From assembly GCF_018122735.1 (NCBI RefSeq), contig NZ_JAGRRD010000001.1, positions 4,431,218-4,495,217 on the forward strand: a DNA stretch of 64,000 nucleotides. Reading direction: 5' to 3'. Below, piece by piece: positions 27,167 to 37,602 of this stretch; the first letter of the stretch is position 1, and the number at the start of each line of letters is the position of its first letter. Position numbers and translations under genes: made by a program. The notes beneath the pieces are model-generated. The model was not told the origin of the DNA. It saw only the letters and a program-made list of their open reading frames with translations, and searched no databases. Source of the stretch: Azoarcus sp. L1K30 (GTDB lineage Bacteria; Pseudomonadota; Gammaproteobacteria; Burkholderiales; Rhodocyclaceae).

Positions 27167-28255
27167 TCATTGACGCAGGGCAAAGGCGCGCGGCGTCGAA
27201 CTCAATTCCCGATACAGGCGGCCTGCGGCTTCGAGTGCACCTTCCATGTAGCCGCCGCCATAGGCGGCGCTCTCGGATCCACCGAAATGCAGCTTTTCTG
27301 CCCATGTGGGGACCCGCAGCTCGGGGTCGGCGTAGTGCGGGTGTGTGCGCGACGGCGTCCGATCGAGTACGCTGCAACTCAGGCGATCGAGCGACCAGTC
27401 GTGATGGAGCAGGCGTCCGTCGCGCGCACTGGTGCCGAACAATTGCCCGAGGTGGCTGGCCGCGAGCAGATCCATTCCGCCACGAAACGCATCGCGTTGC
27501 AGCGGAGAGAGCGCGACGAAGGCGCACAGTGTGGCGTCTCCGTGGCCGTCGCAGGCGTCCCAGGTTTCTGCAAGCACGGCGCGGGGATGGTGTGCGGTGG
27601 CAGTGCCGGAAAGTCCCTGACGGCGCCAGAATGCCTCTGGATAGCGGGCAACGAACTTGGCCTGTGCGGCCATCCAGGTCGGGCAGTTGCGTAGCGAGGC
27701 CTGCAACGGCGATGTGAGGGCGGGTTCGAACGCTATCCGCTCCTCGATCAGCCGCGGAGGCATGGCCAGCACGACGTTGCGTGCGGATAACACGCGTTCG
27801 CCGGCCGCTTCGCGCAGGTGGAGTTCGATGTGCGCGCCGCGATCGCGCAGTGCGCTCAGGGTGTGCGACAGATGCAGTCTTTCCGCTGGCAGGCGGGCCG
27901 CAAGCGCCTTGACCAGCGACTGCATGCCGCCACGCAGGCGGCGGGCGCCACCATGTACGTCGGTCTGCTCGAAAATGGACGGTTTGCCCTCGGGATCATG
28001 CTGCAGAAGGTGTTGGCCTTCCTCCCATTGAGGCATGCTTTCCAGTCCGAGATCGGCAATCAGGCGCGTGATTCTGGGCTGATGTGCTGGCCAGTACCAT
28101 GTCGGTCCGAGGTCGATGCCCTCCGCCGTGCTGAGGATGCGGCCGCCGAGGCGGTCGCGTGCGTCGAACAGGGCGAAGTCGCGCCCCGCGCTCTGCAGCA
28201 GGCTGGCCAATGCAAGGCCATTGAGGCCGCCGCCGATGATTGCCGTGTCGAGCAT
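27167..28255 (-). CDS. FAD-dependent amine oxidase / protoporphyrinogen oxidase-like protein
   Basis: A 362-residue flavoprotein. The N-terminal AIIGGGLNGLALASLL is the dinucleotide-binding GxGxxG motif, followed by the second family block ALFDARDRLGGRILS. The C-terminal FAD motif is in SESAAYGGGYMEGALEAAGR. This layout is that of the monoamine oxidase superfamily, which oxidises amines or desaturates ring compounds, so the substrate is undetermined. I placed the start at the ATG before LDTAIIGGG; the longer frame is a basic non-homologous extension. The next minus-strand gene upstream would lie beyond 28432 (alkB is upstream on the same strand), so co-transcription with alkB is possible. Confidence 0.82.
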   Translation of the reverse strand: MLDTAIIGGGLNGLALASLLQSAGRDFALFDARDRLGGRILSTAEGIDLGPTWYWPAHQPRITRLIADLGLESMPQWEEGQHLLQHDPEGKPSIFEQTDVHGGARRLRGGMQSLVKALAARLPAERLHLSHTLSALRDRGAHIELHLREAAGERVLSARNVVLAMPPRLIEERIAFEPALTSPLQASLRNCPTWMAAQAKFVARYPEAFWRRQGLSGTATAHHPRAVLAETWDACDGHGDATLCAFVALSPLQRDAFRGGMDLLAASHLGQLFGTSARDGRLLHHDWSLDRLSCSVLDRTPSRTHPHYADPELRVPTWAEKLHFGGSESAAYGGGYMEGALEAAGRLYRELSSTPRAFALRQ

Positions 28256-28431
28256 GATCCACCTCTGGTCGGTGTGCGAAGGAGTCGACCGCGCGATGCA
28301 AGCTTCATTCCATGCACTGGAGGTCTGCCACGTTTGCCGATGCAGACGGTCTTGCGGGGGCTGCGGCCGATGTCGCCGGCGGCCTGATGTGTCGTGTTGT
28401 CGGCATTCCTTGCCGCGATGTGCGTTTCGCG

Positions 28432-29007
28432 TCAGTGCGAGACCGGATGGACGAGCCTGAAGGTCAGATTGAGGCGCATGTCGCCGACGCCGGCGTCTGC
28501 GGGTACGGCATGTTCCCAATGTTGCTGAAAAGGTGGCCGCATCAGCAGCAGGGTGCCGGGTGCGAGGGCGAGATGGCCGCTTGCACCGGGCTGGCCCGGT
28601 TTGGGCCGCCAGTGGAACTGGCGTACTGCGCCGAGGCTGAGCGAGGCAATGAGCGGCGCGGGTCCGAGGTCGTCCTCGTCATCCGCGTGCCAGCCTACGC
28701 TGTCCCGGCCGTCGCGATAGAGATTTGCCAGCACCGCATTGAATCGGGCGCCGGTAATCTCTTCGACCCGCTGTCGCAAGCCGTCCAGCACGGGCGTCCA
28801 CGGGTGGGAGTTGAGCAGGTTTGCCGCGTAGCGATAGTCGATTCCCCGATCGGAAAACCATGCCTGCAGCCGCGGAAGCTGAAAGCGTCGCCCCGCGGCG
28901 ACGAAGGCACCGTCGTTCCAGAGAATCTCCGTGTACAGGGTGTCGAGCAGTTCGGCCGCCTCGGCGGCCGAAAGCAAGGTGTGGACATCGATCAGGGGGT
29001 GGCGCAC
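28432..29007 (-). CDS. alkB: AlkB-like 2-oxoglutarate/Fe(II) dioxygenase
   Basis: A 191-residue oxidative demethylase predicted to repair N1-methyladenine and N3-methylcytosine in nucleic acids. WHADDE holds the HxD iron ligands, EHAVP the second His, and RLNLTFR the two Arg that bind 2-oxoglutarate and substrate. FNAVLANLYRDGRDSVGWH is the typical preceding strand. No ATG is suitably placed; the GTG at 29007 gives VRHPLIDVHTLL and fits family length, while the longer frame overlaps the adenosyltransferase gene in another frame. It follows that gene by 31 bases and could be co-transcribed. Confidence 0.85.
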   Translation of the reverse strand: MRHPLIDVHTLLSAAEAAELLDTLYTEILWNDGAFVAAGRRFQLPRLQAWFSDRGIDYRYAANLLNSHPWTPVLDGLRQRVEEITGARFNAVLANLYRDGRDSVGWHADDEDDLGPAPLIASLSLGAVRQFHWRPKPGQPGASGHLALAPGTLLLMRPPFQQHWEHAVPADAGVGDMRLNLTFRLVHPVSH

Positions 29008-29038
29008 GGTCTGAGACGGTCCCGCTTGGCAAGCCGTC

Positions 29039-29590
29039 TCAGGCGTTCTTGCGCTTCTGCCACAGAACGTCGCCGCGACCGCCCGCGCGGTTGAGTACGC
29101 GCCCGAGCACGAAGAGGAGATCGGACAGGCGGTTGAGATACTGCCGCGGGCCGTCGTTGACGGCTTCTTCCAGTGCCAGCGCCACCAGCGCGCGTTCGGC
29201 CCGGCGGCATACCGTGCGCGCATGGTGTGCCAGCGCGGCGGCGCGGGTGCCGCCCGGCAGGATGAAGTCCTTGAGCGGCTCGAGCGGCTCGTTGAAGCGA
29301 TCGAGTTCGGACTCGAGATGCTCGACCTGCTTGCCGGTGATCATGCTCATGCCGGGAATGCAGACCTCGCCGCCGAGATCGAACAGGTCGTGCTGCACGT
29401 TGGTCATCAACGTGCGCACGTCCTCGGGCAGTTCTTCGCAGAGCAGCAGGCCAACGATCGCGTTGACTTCGTCCACCTCACCGAGCGCATGGATACGCAA
29501 GCTGTTCTTCGATACGCGTTTGCCGTCACCCAGGCCGGTGGTGCCGGCATCGCCGGTGCGGGTGTAGATCTTGGAGAGGCGGTGTCCCAT
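29039..29590 (-). CDS. PduO-type cob(I)yrinic acid a,c-diamide / cob(I)alamin adenosyltransferase
   Basis: A 183-residue enzyme that transfers adenosyl from ATP to cob(I)alamin to form coenzyme B12. IYTRTGDAGTTGLGDGKRVSK is the N-terminal ATP-binding loop (first 20 residues shown would be IYTRTGDAGTTG...), and HARTVCRRAERALVAL and YLNRLSDLLFVLGR are the other active-site blocks of the PduO trimer family. I start at the ATG of MGHRLSK; the longer frame adds residues with no homology and crosses the promoter. A perfect 7-bp-arm dyad overlaps the expected transcript start, so the gene is probably regulated by a repressor or activator. Divergent from alaS. Confidence 0.92.
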   Translation of the reverse strand: MGHRLSKIYTRTGDAGTTGLGDGKRVSKNSLRIHALGEVDEVNAIVGLLLCEELPEDVRTLMTNVQHDLFDLGGEVCIPGMSMITGKQVEHLESELDRFNEPLEPLKDFILPGGTRAAALAHHARTVCRRAERALVALALEEAVNDGPRQYLNRLSDLLFVLGRVLNRAGGRGDVLWQKRKNA

Positions 29591-29609
29591 GTTGTTCTCG
29601 TTGGTGGTG

Positions 29610-29630
29610 TTGACGTGAACGTCAATTATA
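29610..29630 (-). promoter_or_regulatory. Promoter and operator-like dyad of the adenosyltransferase gene
   Basis: On the minus strand a perfect TATAAT (29630-29625) is followed immediately by the dyad TTGACGTTCACGTCAA (29625-29610), with 7-bp arms and a two-base centre. The predicted transcript start near 29618 falls inside the dyad, the usual place for an operator. The -35 region is weak. The dyad resembles sites I recall for MerR-family regulators of branched-chain degradation (LiuR type), but this is memory only. Confidence 0.6.
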
Positions 29631-29742
29631 GAGGAGAGGCGCACGTTCGCGACGGTGCGGCCGCGGATGGTGTTTAAGCTCATGATAAACTGGCGCGATC
29701 GCCCGCTGCGCCGGGTAACGTCCTGTCTGAACGCCAAACTCC

Positions 29743-32364
<2,622 letters not shown>

Positions 32365-32390
32365 GCTGCTGCCAACCCAGGATGAGAAAC

Positions 32391-32426
32391 GGCTGCTCGA
32401 GCTCAGGCTTTTGCAGCTGTTTTTTT
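32391..32426 (+). terminator. Terminator after alaS
   Basis: A six-pair stem (GGCTGC with GCAGCT, one G-T pair) around a 16-base loop is followed by G and seven T (32420-32426). The stem is modest but the T-run is strong and well placed. Confidence 0.6.
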
Positions 32427-32456
32427 GTGGCTGATGGGCGACTGAACTCCGTGGTC

Positions 32457-32631
32457 GGCGGCGGCACCTTGCCGTGCCGGGCAGACGTTCGCGGCCTTCG
32501 GCTGAGGCACCGCGGCGGCGTCGGCGCAAACTCGGTCGCTGCGCGCCCTCAGACATGCGCCGCCTTGTTTCCGCCGCAGCACCTCAGCCGACGGCGCTCT
32601 CGACAGCCCGTCACGGCAAGGCACCGCCGCC
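32457..32631. repeat. Nested palindromic element 1 (about 175 bp)
   Basis: This stretch folds back on itself at three levels. The outer arms, 32457-32476 and 32612-32631, match at 18 of 20 positions. The middle arms pair TCGGCTGAGG (32498-32507) with CCTCAGCCGA (32582-32591) and GCGGCGG (32512-32518) with CCGCCGC (32571-32577). The inner arms are CGGCGCA (32522-32528) and TGCGCCG (32556-32562). On the minus strand the loop reads TGTCTGAG ... GAGTTTGCGCCG. It contains no gene. It lies between convergent alaS and algC. Confidence 0.8.
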
Positions 32632-32725
32632 TTTGGGACGGAGGTGTGTCTGAGGATTGAAACGCTCGTGCGTCTGGTGGCTCAGATAGGCGTTCGCCTT
32701 TTAACTTCGTATTGGCACCGGCTTT

Positions 32726-32821
32726 GGCATGTGGGTGGGGTTTTTGTGCAGGCGGCGAGGACTGTCCGAGCCCGCAGGGCGAGTTCCGCAGCCGGCGGAG
32801 CAAACACCCCGCCCGCGTGCC
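32726..32821. repeat. Nested palindromic element 2 (about 95 bp)
   Basis: The left arm GGCATGTGGGTGGGGT (from 32726) pairs with the right arm ending GCCCGCGTGCC at 32821, with T/C transitions at regular positions that keep most pairs as G-T or G-C. The centre reads TGTCCGAGCCCGCAGGGCGAGTTCCGC, which has the same TGTCYGAG ... GAGTTYGC layout as the loop of element 1 but in the opposite orientation. No coding is seen. Confidence 0.7.
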
Positions 32822-32852
32822 AGTACAGCACGATACATGGCGCCATGCGCCC

Positions 32853-32890
32853 GAAAAGTAGCGCCGGGGTTCATTCCGGCGCTTCTTTTC
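32853..32890. terminator. Bidirectional terminator for algC
   Basis: GAAAAGTAGCGCCGG (32853-32867) pairs with CCGGCGCTTCTTTTC (32876-32890) with one mismatch around an eight-base loop. The A-run and T-run flanks give a U-tail on both strands. It lies 23 bases beyond the algC stop and can also stop readthrough from alaS. Confidence 0.85.
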
Positions 32891-32912
32891 AGCATTCAAG
32901 CCCGTTCAGCGA

Positions 32913-34304
32913 TCAGAACGGCAGCTTGATCCCCGGCCACACGGCTTCGATGGCCTTGCGGAAGTCAGCCTGGATGCGCGCGATGGCCCCCTCGCTGTCG
33001 GCTTCGAAGCGCAGCACCACGACCGGCGTGGTGTTGGACGGACGGGCGAGGCCGAAGCCGTCGGTGTACTCGACGCGAACCCCATCCAGTGTGATGACCT
33101 CCTGCGCGCCGTCGAACGCCGCACCTTCCTTGAGGCGCTTGACCAGCTCGAAGGGCTCGCCTTCGTTCATCTTGATATTCAGTTCGGGCGTGCTGATGGC
33201 GTCCGGCAGGGCTTTCAGGACGGCATTGCCGTCCGGATGGCGTGACAGGATCTCGAGCAGGCGAACGCCCGCGTAGAGGCCATCGTCGAATCCGTACCAG
33301 CGCTCTCGGAAGAACATGTGGCCGCTCATCTCGCCCGCGAGCGGTGCGCCGGTCTCCTTGAGCTTGGCCTTGACCAGTGCATGGCCGGTGTTCCACATCG
33401 TTGCCTTGCCGCCGCGCGCCTTGATCCAGCCCGCCAGGTTACGCGTGCATTTGACGTCGTAGATGATCTCGCCGCCCGGGACGCGGGTCAGCACGTCTTC
33501 GGCAAACAACATCAGCTGGCGGTCGGGATAGATGATCTCGCCATCCTTGGTGACCACGCCGAGGCGGTCTCCGTCGCCGTCGAAGGCGAGGCCGAGCTCG
33601 GCGTCGGTTTCCCGCAGCGTGCGGACCACGTCCTGCAGGTTTTCGGGCTTGGACGGGTCCGGATGATGATTGGGGAAGTTGCCATCGACTTCGCAGAACA
33701 GTTCGATCACTTCGCAGCCCAGGCGCTTGAACAGTTCGGGGGCGATGCCGCCGGCTACGCCGTTGCCGCAATCGACAACGATCTTCATCGGGCGCGCGAG
33801 CTTGACGTCGCTCACGATGCGCTCGAGATAGGCCTCATCCACGCTGGCCGTGGTGAGCTTGCCTGCACCGTGACTCAGGTTGTTGTCGGCGATGCGCTGG
33901 CGCAGGGCCTGGATCTGCTCGCCGAAAAGCGTCTGACCACCGAGCACCATCTTGAGGCCGTTGTAGTCCGGCGGGTTGTGGCTGCCGGTGACCGAGACGC
34001 AGGAGTTGGTACCGAGCTGGTACGCCGCGAAATAGCTCAGCGGCGTGGGAACGCAGCCGATATCGATGACATCGATGCCCGCGGCACGAATGCCGTCAGC
34101 CAGTGCGCCAGCCAGTTCGGGGCCCGACAGGCGACCGTCGCGGCCGATGGCAATCGACTGCTGACCCCGCGCGACGGCTTCTGAGCCAAGGGCGTGACCG
34201 ATGGCGCGGACCGCATCGGCCGTCAGGGATTTATCGACGATGCCGCGAATATCGTAGGCCTTGAAGATTTCCGGGGCGGGCAGGGCGTGCGCAGTCTGGG
34301 TCAT
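32913..34304 (-). CDS. algC: Phosphomannomutase / phosphoglucomutase
   Basis: A 463-residue alpha-D-phosphohexomutase that interconverts 1- and 6-phosphates of mannose and glucose for surface polysaccharides and nucleotide sugars. Domain 1 holds the phosphoserine loop (VTGSHNPPDYNG), domain 2 the metal loop (FDGDGDRLGV), domain 3 the sugar loop (GEMSGHMFF), and domain 4 the phosphate-binding C-terminus (GFGLARPSNTTPVV). The length and motifs match the AlgC/XanA group closely. The ATG of MTQTAHALP has GGAAG upstream. It is the last gene of the minus-strand series that begins near ilvE, about 90 bases after the hydrolase gene, and ends at a strong terminator. Confidence 0.92.
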   Translation of the reverse strand: MTQTAHALPAPEIFKAYDIRGIVDKSLTADAVRAIGHALGSEAVARGQQSIAIGRDGRLSGPELAGALADGIRAAGIDVIDIGCVPTPLSYFAAYQLGTNSCVSVTGSHNPPDYNGLKMVLGGQTLFGEQIQALRQRIADNNLSHGAGKLTTASVDEAYLERIVSDVKLARPMKIVVDCGNGVAGGIAPELFKRLGCEVIELFCEVDGNFPNHHPDPSKPENLQDVVRTLRETDAELGLAFDGDGDRLGVVTKDGEIIYPDRQLMLFAEDVLTRVPGGEIIYDVKCTRNLAGWIKARGGKATMWNTGHALVKAKLKETGAPLAGEMSGHMFFRERWYGFDDGLYAGVRLLEILSRHPDGNAVLKALPDAISTPELNIKMNEGEPFELVKRLKEGAAFDGAQEVITLDGVRVEYTDGFGLARPSNTTPVVVLRFEADSEGAIARIQADFRKAIEAVWPGIKLPF

Positions 34305-34391
34305 GTGGGCTTCCAGTGGATGATGGGTGCAGTGCAGCATAGTATGCCAGAGGATTTTGATGATGCCTGTGCGTGGATGGACGTCGGCGCC

Positions 34392-35372
34392 TCATTCCTC
34401 CGATAGTACTGCATCGAAATGTTGCAGCAGGCGTTGTGGCAACCAGTCGGGCGAGCCGGGCCATGGAGCATCGAGAAAGCCCACATGTCCGCCTTCGGAC
34501 GGGCATTCGAAACGGATCGAGCGGCTCAGCTCTCGGGCAGTGGGCAATGCCGCGGGCGGGACGAAGGGATCGTTGGCCGCGCACAGCAACAGGGTCGGAC
34601 AACGGATCGCGGCCAGCCAGGGGCGCGAAGAGGCGCGTTTCCAGTAGTCCGCTGCACCTGCAAATCCATGCACCGGACCGGTATAGGCATCGTCGAAGGC
34701 GTACAGGGTCGCGGCTTGCCTGACACGCGTGCCGTCGAAGAGGCCGGGGTAGGCCTGAAGCTTGTGCAGCGCCTTGTCCTTGAGCGTGTTGAGGAAATGC
34801 CGCGTGTAAACCCTGTTGAACCCGCGTGCCAAGGCATGGCCGGAAACCGTCAGGTCGAGTGGCGGGCAGATAGCCGCTGCGCCATCTATCAGCGTTGCCG
34901 CCTGGCCCTCCTGTTCGCCGAGCCATTTCAGCAGGGCATTGCCGCCGAGCGAGACGCCTGCGGCGAATATCGACGCGGCGCCCGCCTCACGATGCAGGCG
35001 CCGCAGCACCCAGTCAATTTCGGCACTGTCGCCTGAATGGTAGGCGCGGGGCAGTCGATTGGGTTCGCCGGAGCAGCCACGAAAGTGCGGGATCACCCCG
35101 CGCCATCCGCGTGCCGACAATGCCCGCATCAATGAACGCGCATAGTGAGAGTGACTCGAGCCTTCCAAGCCGTGAAAGAGCAACACCAATGGCGCATCGT
35201 GCCGTGCGCCCGGGAGCCAGTCGAGATCGATGAAGTCGCCATCGGGCGTGTCCCAGCGCTCCCTGCGATAGGAGGGCAGCGCGCCTTTGCACGCCACAGG
35301 CAGGATGGTCTGCAAATGCGCGCCGCGCAGCCACCAGGGGGCGCGGTAGGTGGAGGTCTGAGGGTCGCTCAA
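34392..35372 (-). CDS. YheT-like alpha/beta-fold hydrolase
   Basis: A 326-residue hydrolase of the YheT/EMB8 group. APWWLRGAHLQTILPV is the characteristic N-terminal block, FHGLEGSSHSHYARSL holds the oxyanion region, AAGVSLGGNALLKWLGE the nucleophile Ser (GVSLGG), with Asp and His expected in AANDPFVPP and EGGHVGFLD. Substrate unknown; esters are likely. I place the start at the TTG that overlaps the stop of the SnoaL-like gene (TTGA), because homology starts immediately there; the longer frame overlaps that gene. Translational coupling with the upstream gene is likely. Confidence 0.85.
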   Translation of the reverse strand: MSDPQTSTYRAPWWLRGAHLQTILPVACKGALPSYRRERWDTPDGDFIDLDWLPGARHDAPLVLLFHGLEGSSHSHYARSLMRALSARGWRGVIPHFRGCSGEPNRLPRAYHSGDSAEIDWVLRRLHREAGAASIFAAGVSLGGNALLKWLGEQEGQAATLIDGAAAICPPLDLTVSGHALARGFNRVYTRHFLNTLKDKALHKLQAYPGLFDGTRVRQAATLYAFDDAYTGPVHGFAGAADYWKRASSRPWLAAIRCPTLLLCAANDPFVPPAALPTARELSRSIRFECPSEGGHVGFLDAPWPGSPDWLPQRLLQHFDAVLSEE

Positions 35373-35800
35373 TGAACCACGCGAGGCGTGCCCTGAACCT
35401 GGATATCCATCAGGTTGGGCGTTGGCGAAGCATGGTGCATGACCATGCGCCATCCGTTGCCGCCGCGTGCATAGACGTTGGTGGCGACGATCGGCGGCCC
35501 GGCGGGTTCACTGCCCGCTTCGGCGACTTCCTCCAGGACATTGTGGACCGCCAGAACCAGGGTCTCGCTGACGACGGTATGAGAGGTGCGGACGCTGAGC
35601 CGCATGCCGCTGGCGAAGATCTGTCGCCACAATTCGCGCACGGCCGCCAGGCCGACGATGCGCGGGCCGTTGGGGTGAACGCAGACCACCTCGTCGTCCG
35701 CCGACCACACGGACATCATCGTCTCGAGGTCGGCGCGTGCGAGCGCGTCGTAAAATGCCGCCTCGGCGTCAGCCGGCGTGGTGAAAACGGTATCGCTCAA
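35369..35800 (-). CDS. SnoaL-like / NTF2-fold protein
   Basis: A 143-residue single-domain protein of the SnoaL-like NTF2 fold. ADAEAAFYDALARADLETMMSVWS followed by VCVHPNGPRIVGLAAVREL is the usual helix-strand pattern of the ketosteroid isomerase-like superfamily, and the last strands (NVYARGGNGWRMVMHHAS) are also typical. Function is unknown; members range from enzymes to small-ligand binders. The start is a TTG with GAGGAA seven bases upstream (TTGAGCGAT), preferred over the longer frame whose N-terminus is basic and Pro-rich. It overlaps the downstream hydrolase gene. Confidence 0.8.
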   Translation of the reverse strand: MSDTVFTTPADAEAAFYDALARADLETMMSVWSADDEVVCVHPNGPRIVGLAAVRELWRQIFASGMRLSVRTSHTVVSETLVLAVHNVLEEVAEAGSEPAGPPIVATNVYARGGNGWRMVMHHASPTPNLMDIQVQGTPRVVH

Positions 35801-35873
35801 GCTGTGTGTTCCTCGAGAGCCCGGCCGGTGCGTGCGTGGTGACGAAGTCGTCGCGCGCGCACCGGCCAGCGCA

Positions 35874-36068
35874 TCAGTGATGCCCCTTGGGCGCTTCACC
35901 CGCAAACACGTACTTCGTGCTGCAATAGGGGCAGGTGGCTGTGCCCTCTTTCAGAACGTCGAGAAAGACGCGGGGATGCTGTGCCCACAGCGGGGCATCC
36001 GGCTGCGGGCAATGCAGCGGCAGATCATGGGCGGTGACCTCGACCGTTCGAGCCTTGTTGTCAGTCAT
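35874..36068 (-). CDS. Zinc-finger (zf-CHCC) domain protein
   Basis: A 64-residue protein. HCPQPDAPLWAQHPRVFLDV and TATCPYCSTKYVF give the Cys-His-Cys-Cys pattern of the zf-CHCC family, related to the NDUFS6 subunit region of mitochondrial complex I. Bacterial members are small zinc-binding proteins without an assigned role. It lies 10 bases after ilvE on the same strand, a neighbourhood seen often in Betaproteobacteria. Confidence 0.88.
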   Translation of the reverse strand: MTDNKARTVEVTAHDLPLHCPQPDAPLWAQHPRVFLDVLKEGTATCPYCSTKYVFAGEAPKGHH

Positions 36069-36078
36069 GGCGTTCTCC

Positions 36079-36999
36079 TCAGACCTTGGCCAGCCAGTGC
36101 TGGTATTCGGGTGCGCGGCCGTTGACCACGTCGAAGAAGCGCGCCTGGATCCTGGTGGTGATCGGGCCGCGCTTGCCCTCGCCGATGGTGCGGTCGTCCA
36201 GTTCGCGGATCGGCGTGACCTCGGCCGCCGTGCCAGTGAAGAAGGCTTCGTCGGCGATGTAGATGTCGTCGCGCGTCATGCGCTTGGCTTGCACTTCGAG
36301 GCCGAACTCACGTGCGATGGTGATGATCGAGTCGCGGGTGATGCCGGTCAATGCGGAGGCGATTTCGGGTTCGAAGATCTTGCCGTCCTTGATCACGAAC
36401 AGGTTTTCGCCCGCGCCTTCGGCGACGAAGCCCTGGTTGTCGAGCAGCAGCGCCTCGTCGTACCCGTGCTGGGTGACTTCGAGGTTGGCGAGAATCGAGT
36501 TCGGGTAGGTGCCGGCCAGCTTGGCGCGCGGCATTGTCGAGTTGACGTGATGACGCGTGTAGGACGAGGTCTTGACGCGGATGCCGCGCTCCAGGCCCTC
36601 CTCGCCGAGGTAGGCGCCCCAGGGCCACGCCGCGATGGCCACATGCACCGTGGCGCCGCGGGTGGAGATGCCCATCTTTTCCGAACCGTAGAACGCCAGC
36701 GGGCGCAGGTAGCAGGACTCGAGCTTGTTGGCGCGCACGACCTCCTTCTGCGCTTCCATGAGTTCATCCTTGGAGTAAGGGATGTTCATCATGTAGATCT
36801 TGGCGGAGTTGATCAGGCGTTGCGTGTGCTCGGCGAGGCGGAAGATCGCAGTGCCATTGGCGGTGTTGTAGGCACGCACACCCTCGAATACGGCCAGGCC
36901 GTAGTGCAGGGAATGGGTCAGCACGTGCGTGGTCGCTTCGCGCCACGGAACGAGCTTGCCGTCTTGCCAGATGAAACCGTCGCGATCAGCCATGGACAT
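36079..36999 (-). CDS. ilvE: Branched-chain amino acid aminotransferase
   Basis: A 306-residue fold-type IV PLP enzyme that makes Leu, Ile and Val from their keto acids with glutamate. THVLTHSLHYGLAVFEGVRAY is the start block, AKLAGTYPNSILANLEV contains the PLP Lys, EALLLDNQGFVAEGAGENLFV is the family signature, and FFTGTAAEVTPI follows. Length is close to E. coli IlvE (309). The start could be the second Met. It is the first gene of a minus-strand run and is divergent from the Nudix gene, with about 150 bases between. Confidence 0.95.
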   Translation of the reverse strand: MSMADRDGFIWQDGKLVPWREATTHVLTHSLHYGLAVFEGVRAYNTANGTAIFRLAEHTQRLINSAKIYMMNIPYSKDELMEAQKEVVRANKLESCYLRPLAFYGSEKMGISTRGATVHVAIAAWPWGAYLGEEGLERGIRVKTSSYTRHHVNSTMPRAKLAGTYPNSILANLEVTQHGYDEALLLDNQGFVAEGAGENLFVIKDGKIFEPEIASALTGITRDSIITIAREFGLEVQAKRMTRDDIYIADEAFFTGTAAEVTPIRELDDRTIGEGKRGPITTRIQARFFDVVNGRAPEYQHWLAKV

Positions 37000-37149
37000 A
37001 TCAGGTTCTCCACCAATGAGAAGTGTTTGAGTGTGCCCGGTGAGCCCGGGCTTAACTTCCGGATTCTAGCGCAAAGGCGGGTAACAGATCTTGGTCACAA
37101 GCAATCACGCGCGGGGGTAAAATGGCGCCCTTTGCACCGCGGATGCCTC

Positions 37150-37602
37150 ATGGACCGGAGTTGGAAACCGAATGTTACCGTTGCGGCGGTCGTCGAGCGT
37201 GACGGGCGCTTCCTGTTGGTCGAGGAGGAAACGGAGGACGGCCTGCGTTTCAATCAGCCTGCGGGTCATCTCGAGCGCGGAGAGTCGCTGATCCAGGCCG
37301 CAGTGCGTGAAACGCGCGAAGAAACCGCACATGAATTCGTCCCCGAATTCATCGTGGGCATTTATCAATGGCCCCGTCCGCAAGGCGATTTGACCTACCT
37401 GCGCTTCGCCTTCGGTGGCCGCGTCGGCGATGTCGTGCCCGACCTGAAACTGGACGCGGGTATCGTGCGGGCGGTGTGGATGCTCCCTGACGAGATTCGC
37501 GCAACGGCTGCGCGGCATCGCAGCCCCCTGATCGTGCAATGCGTCGACGACTGGCTTGCAGGTCGCCGTCATGCGCTCGATCTTCTGCGGCATTACGATT
37601 GA
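37150..37602 (+). CDS. nudJ: Nudix hydrolase, NudJ-like
   Basis: A 150-residue phosphatase. The Nudix box is GHLERGESLIQAAVRETREETA and ends in the standard REXXEE set. The N-terminal VTVAAVVERDGRFLLVEEE matches NudJ, which hydrolyses thiamine pyrophosphates and nucleoside phosphates in E. coli. The position next to mnmA is the same as in E. coli (nudJ-mnmA). The frame is open far upstream, but the ATG before MDRSWKPNVT is where family similarity begins. A TAAAAT box lies about 30 bases upstream. The stop overlaps the next start. Confidence 0.9.
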   Translation: MDRSWKPNVTVAAVVERDGRFLLVEEETEDGLRFNQPAGHLERGESLIQAAVRETREETAHEFVPEFIVGIYQWPRPQGDLTYLRFAFGGRVGDVVPDLKLDAGIVRAVWMLPDEIRATAARHRSPLIVQCVDDWLAGRRHALDLLRHYD

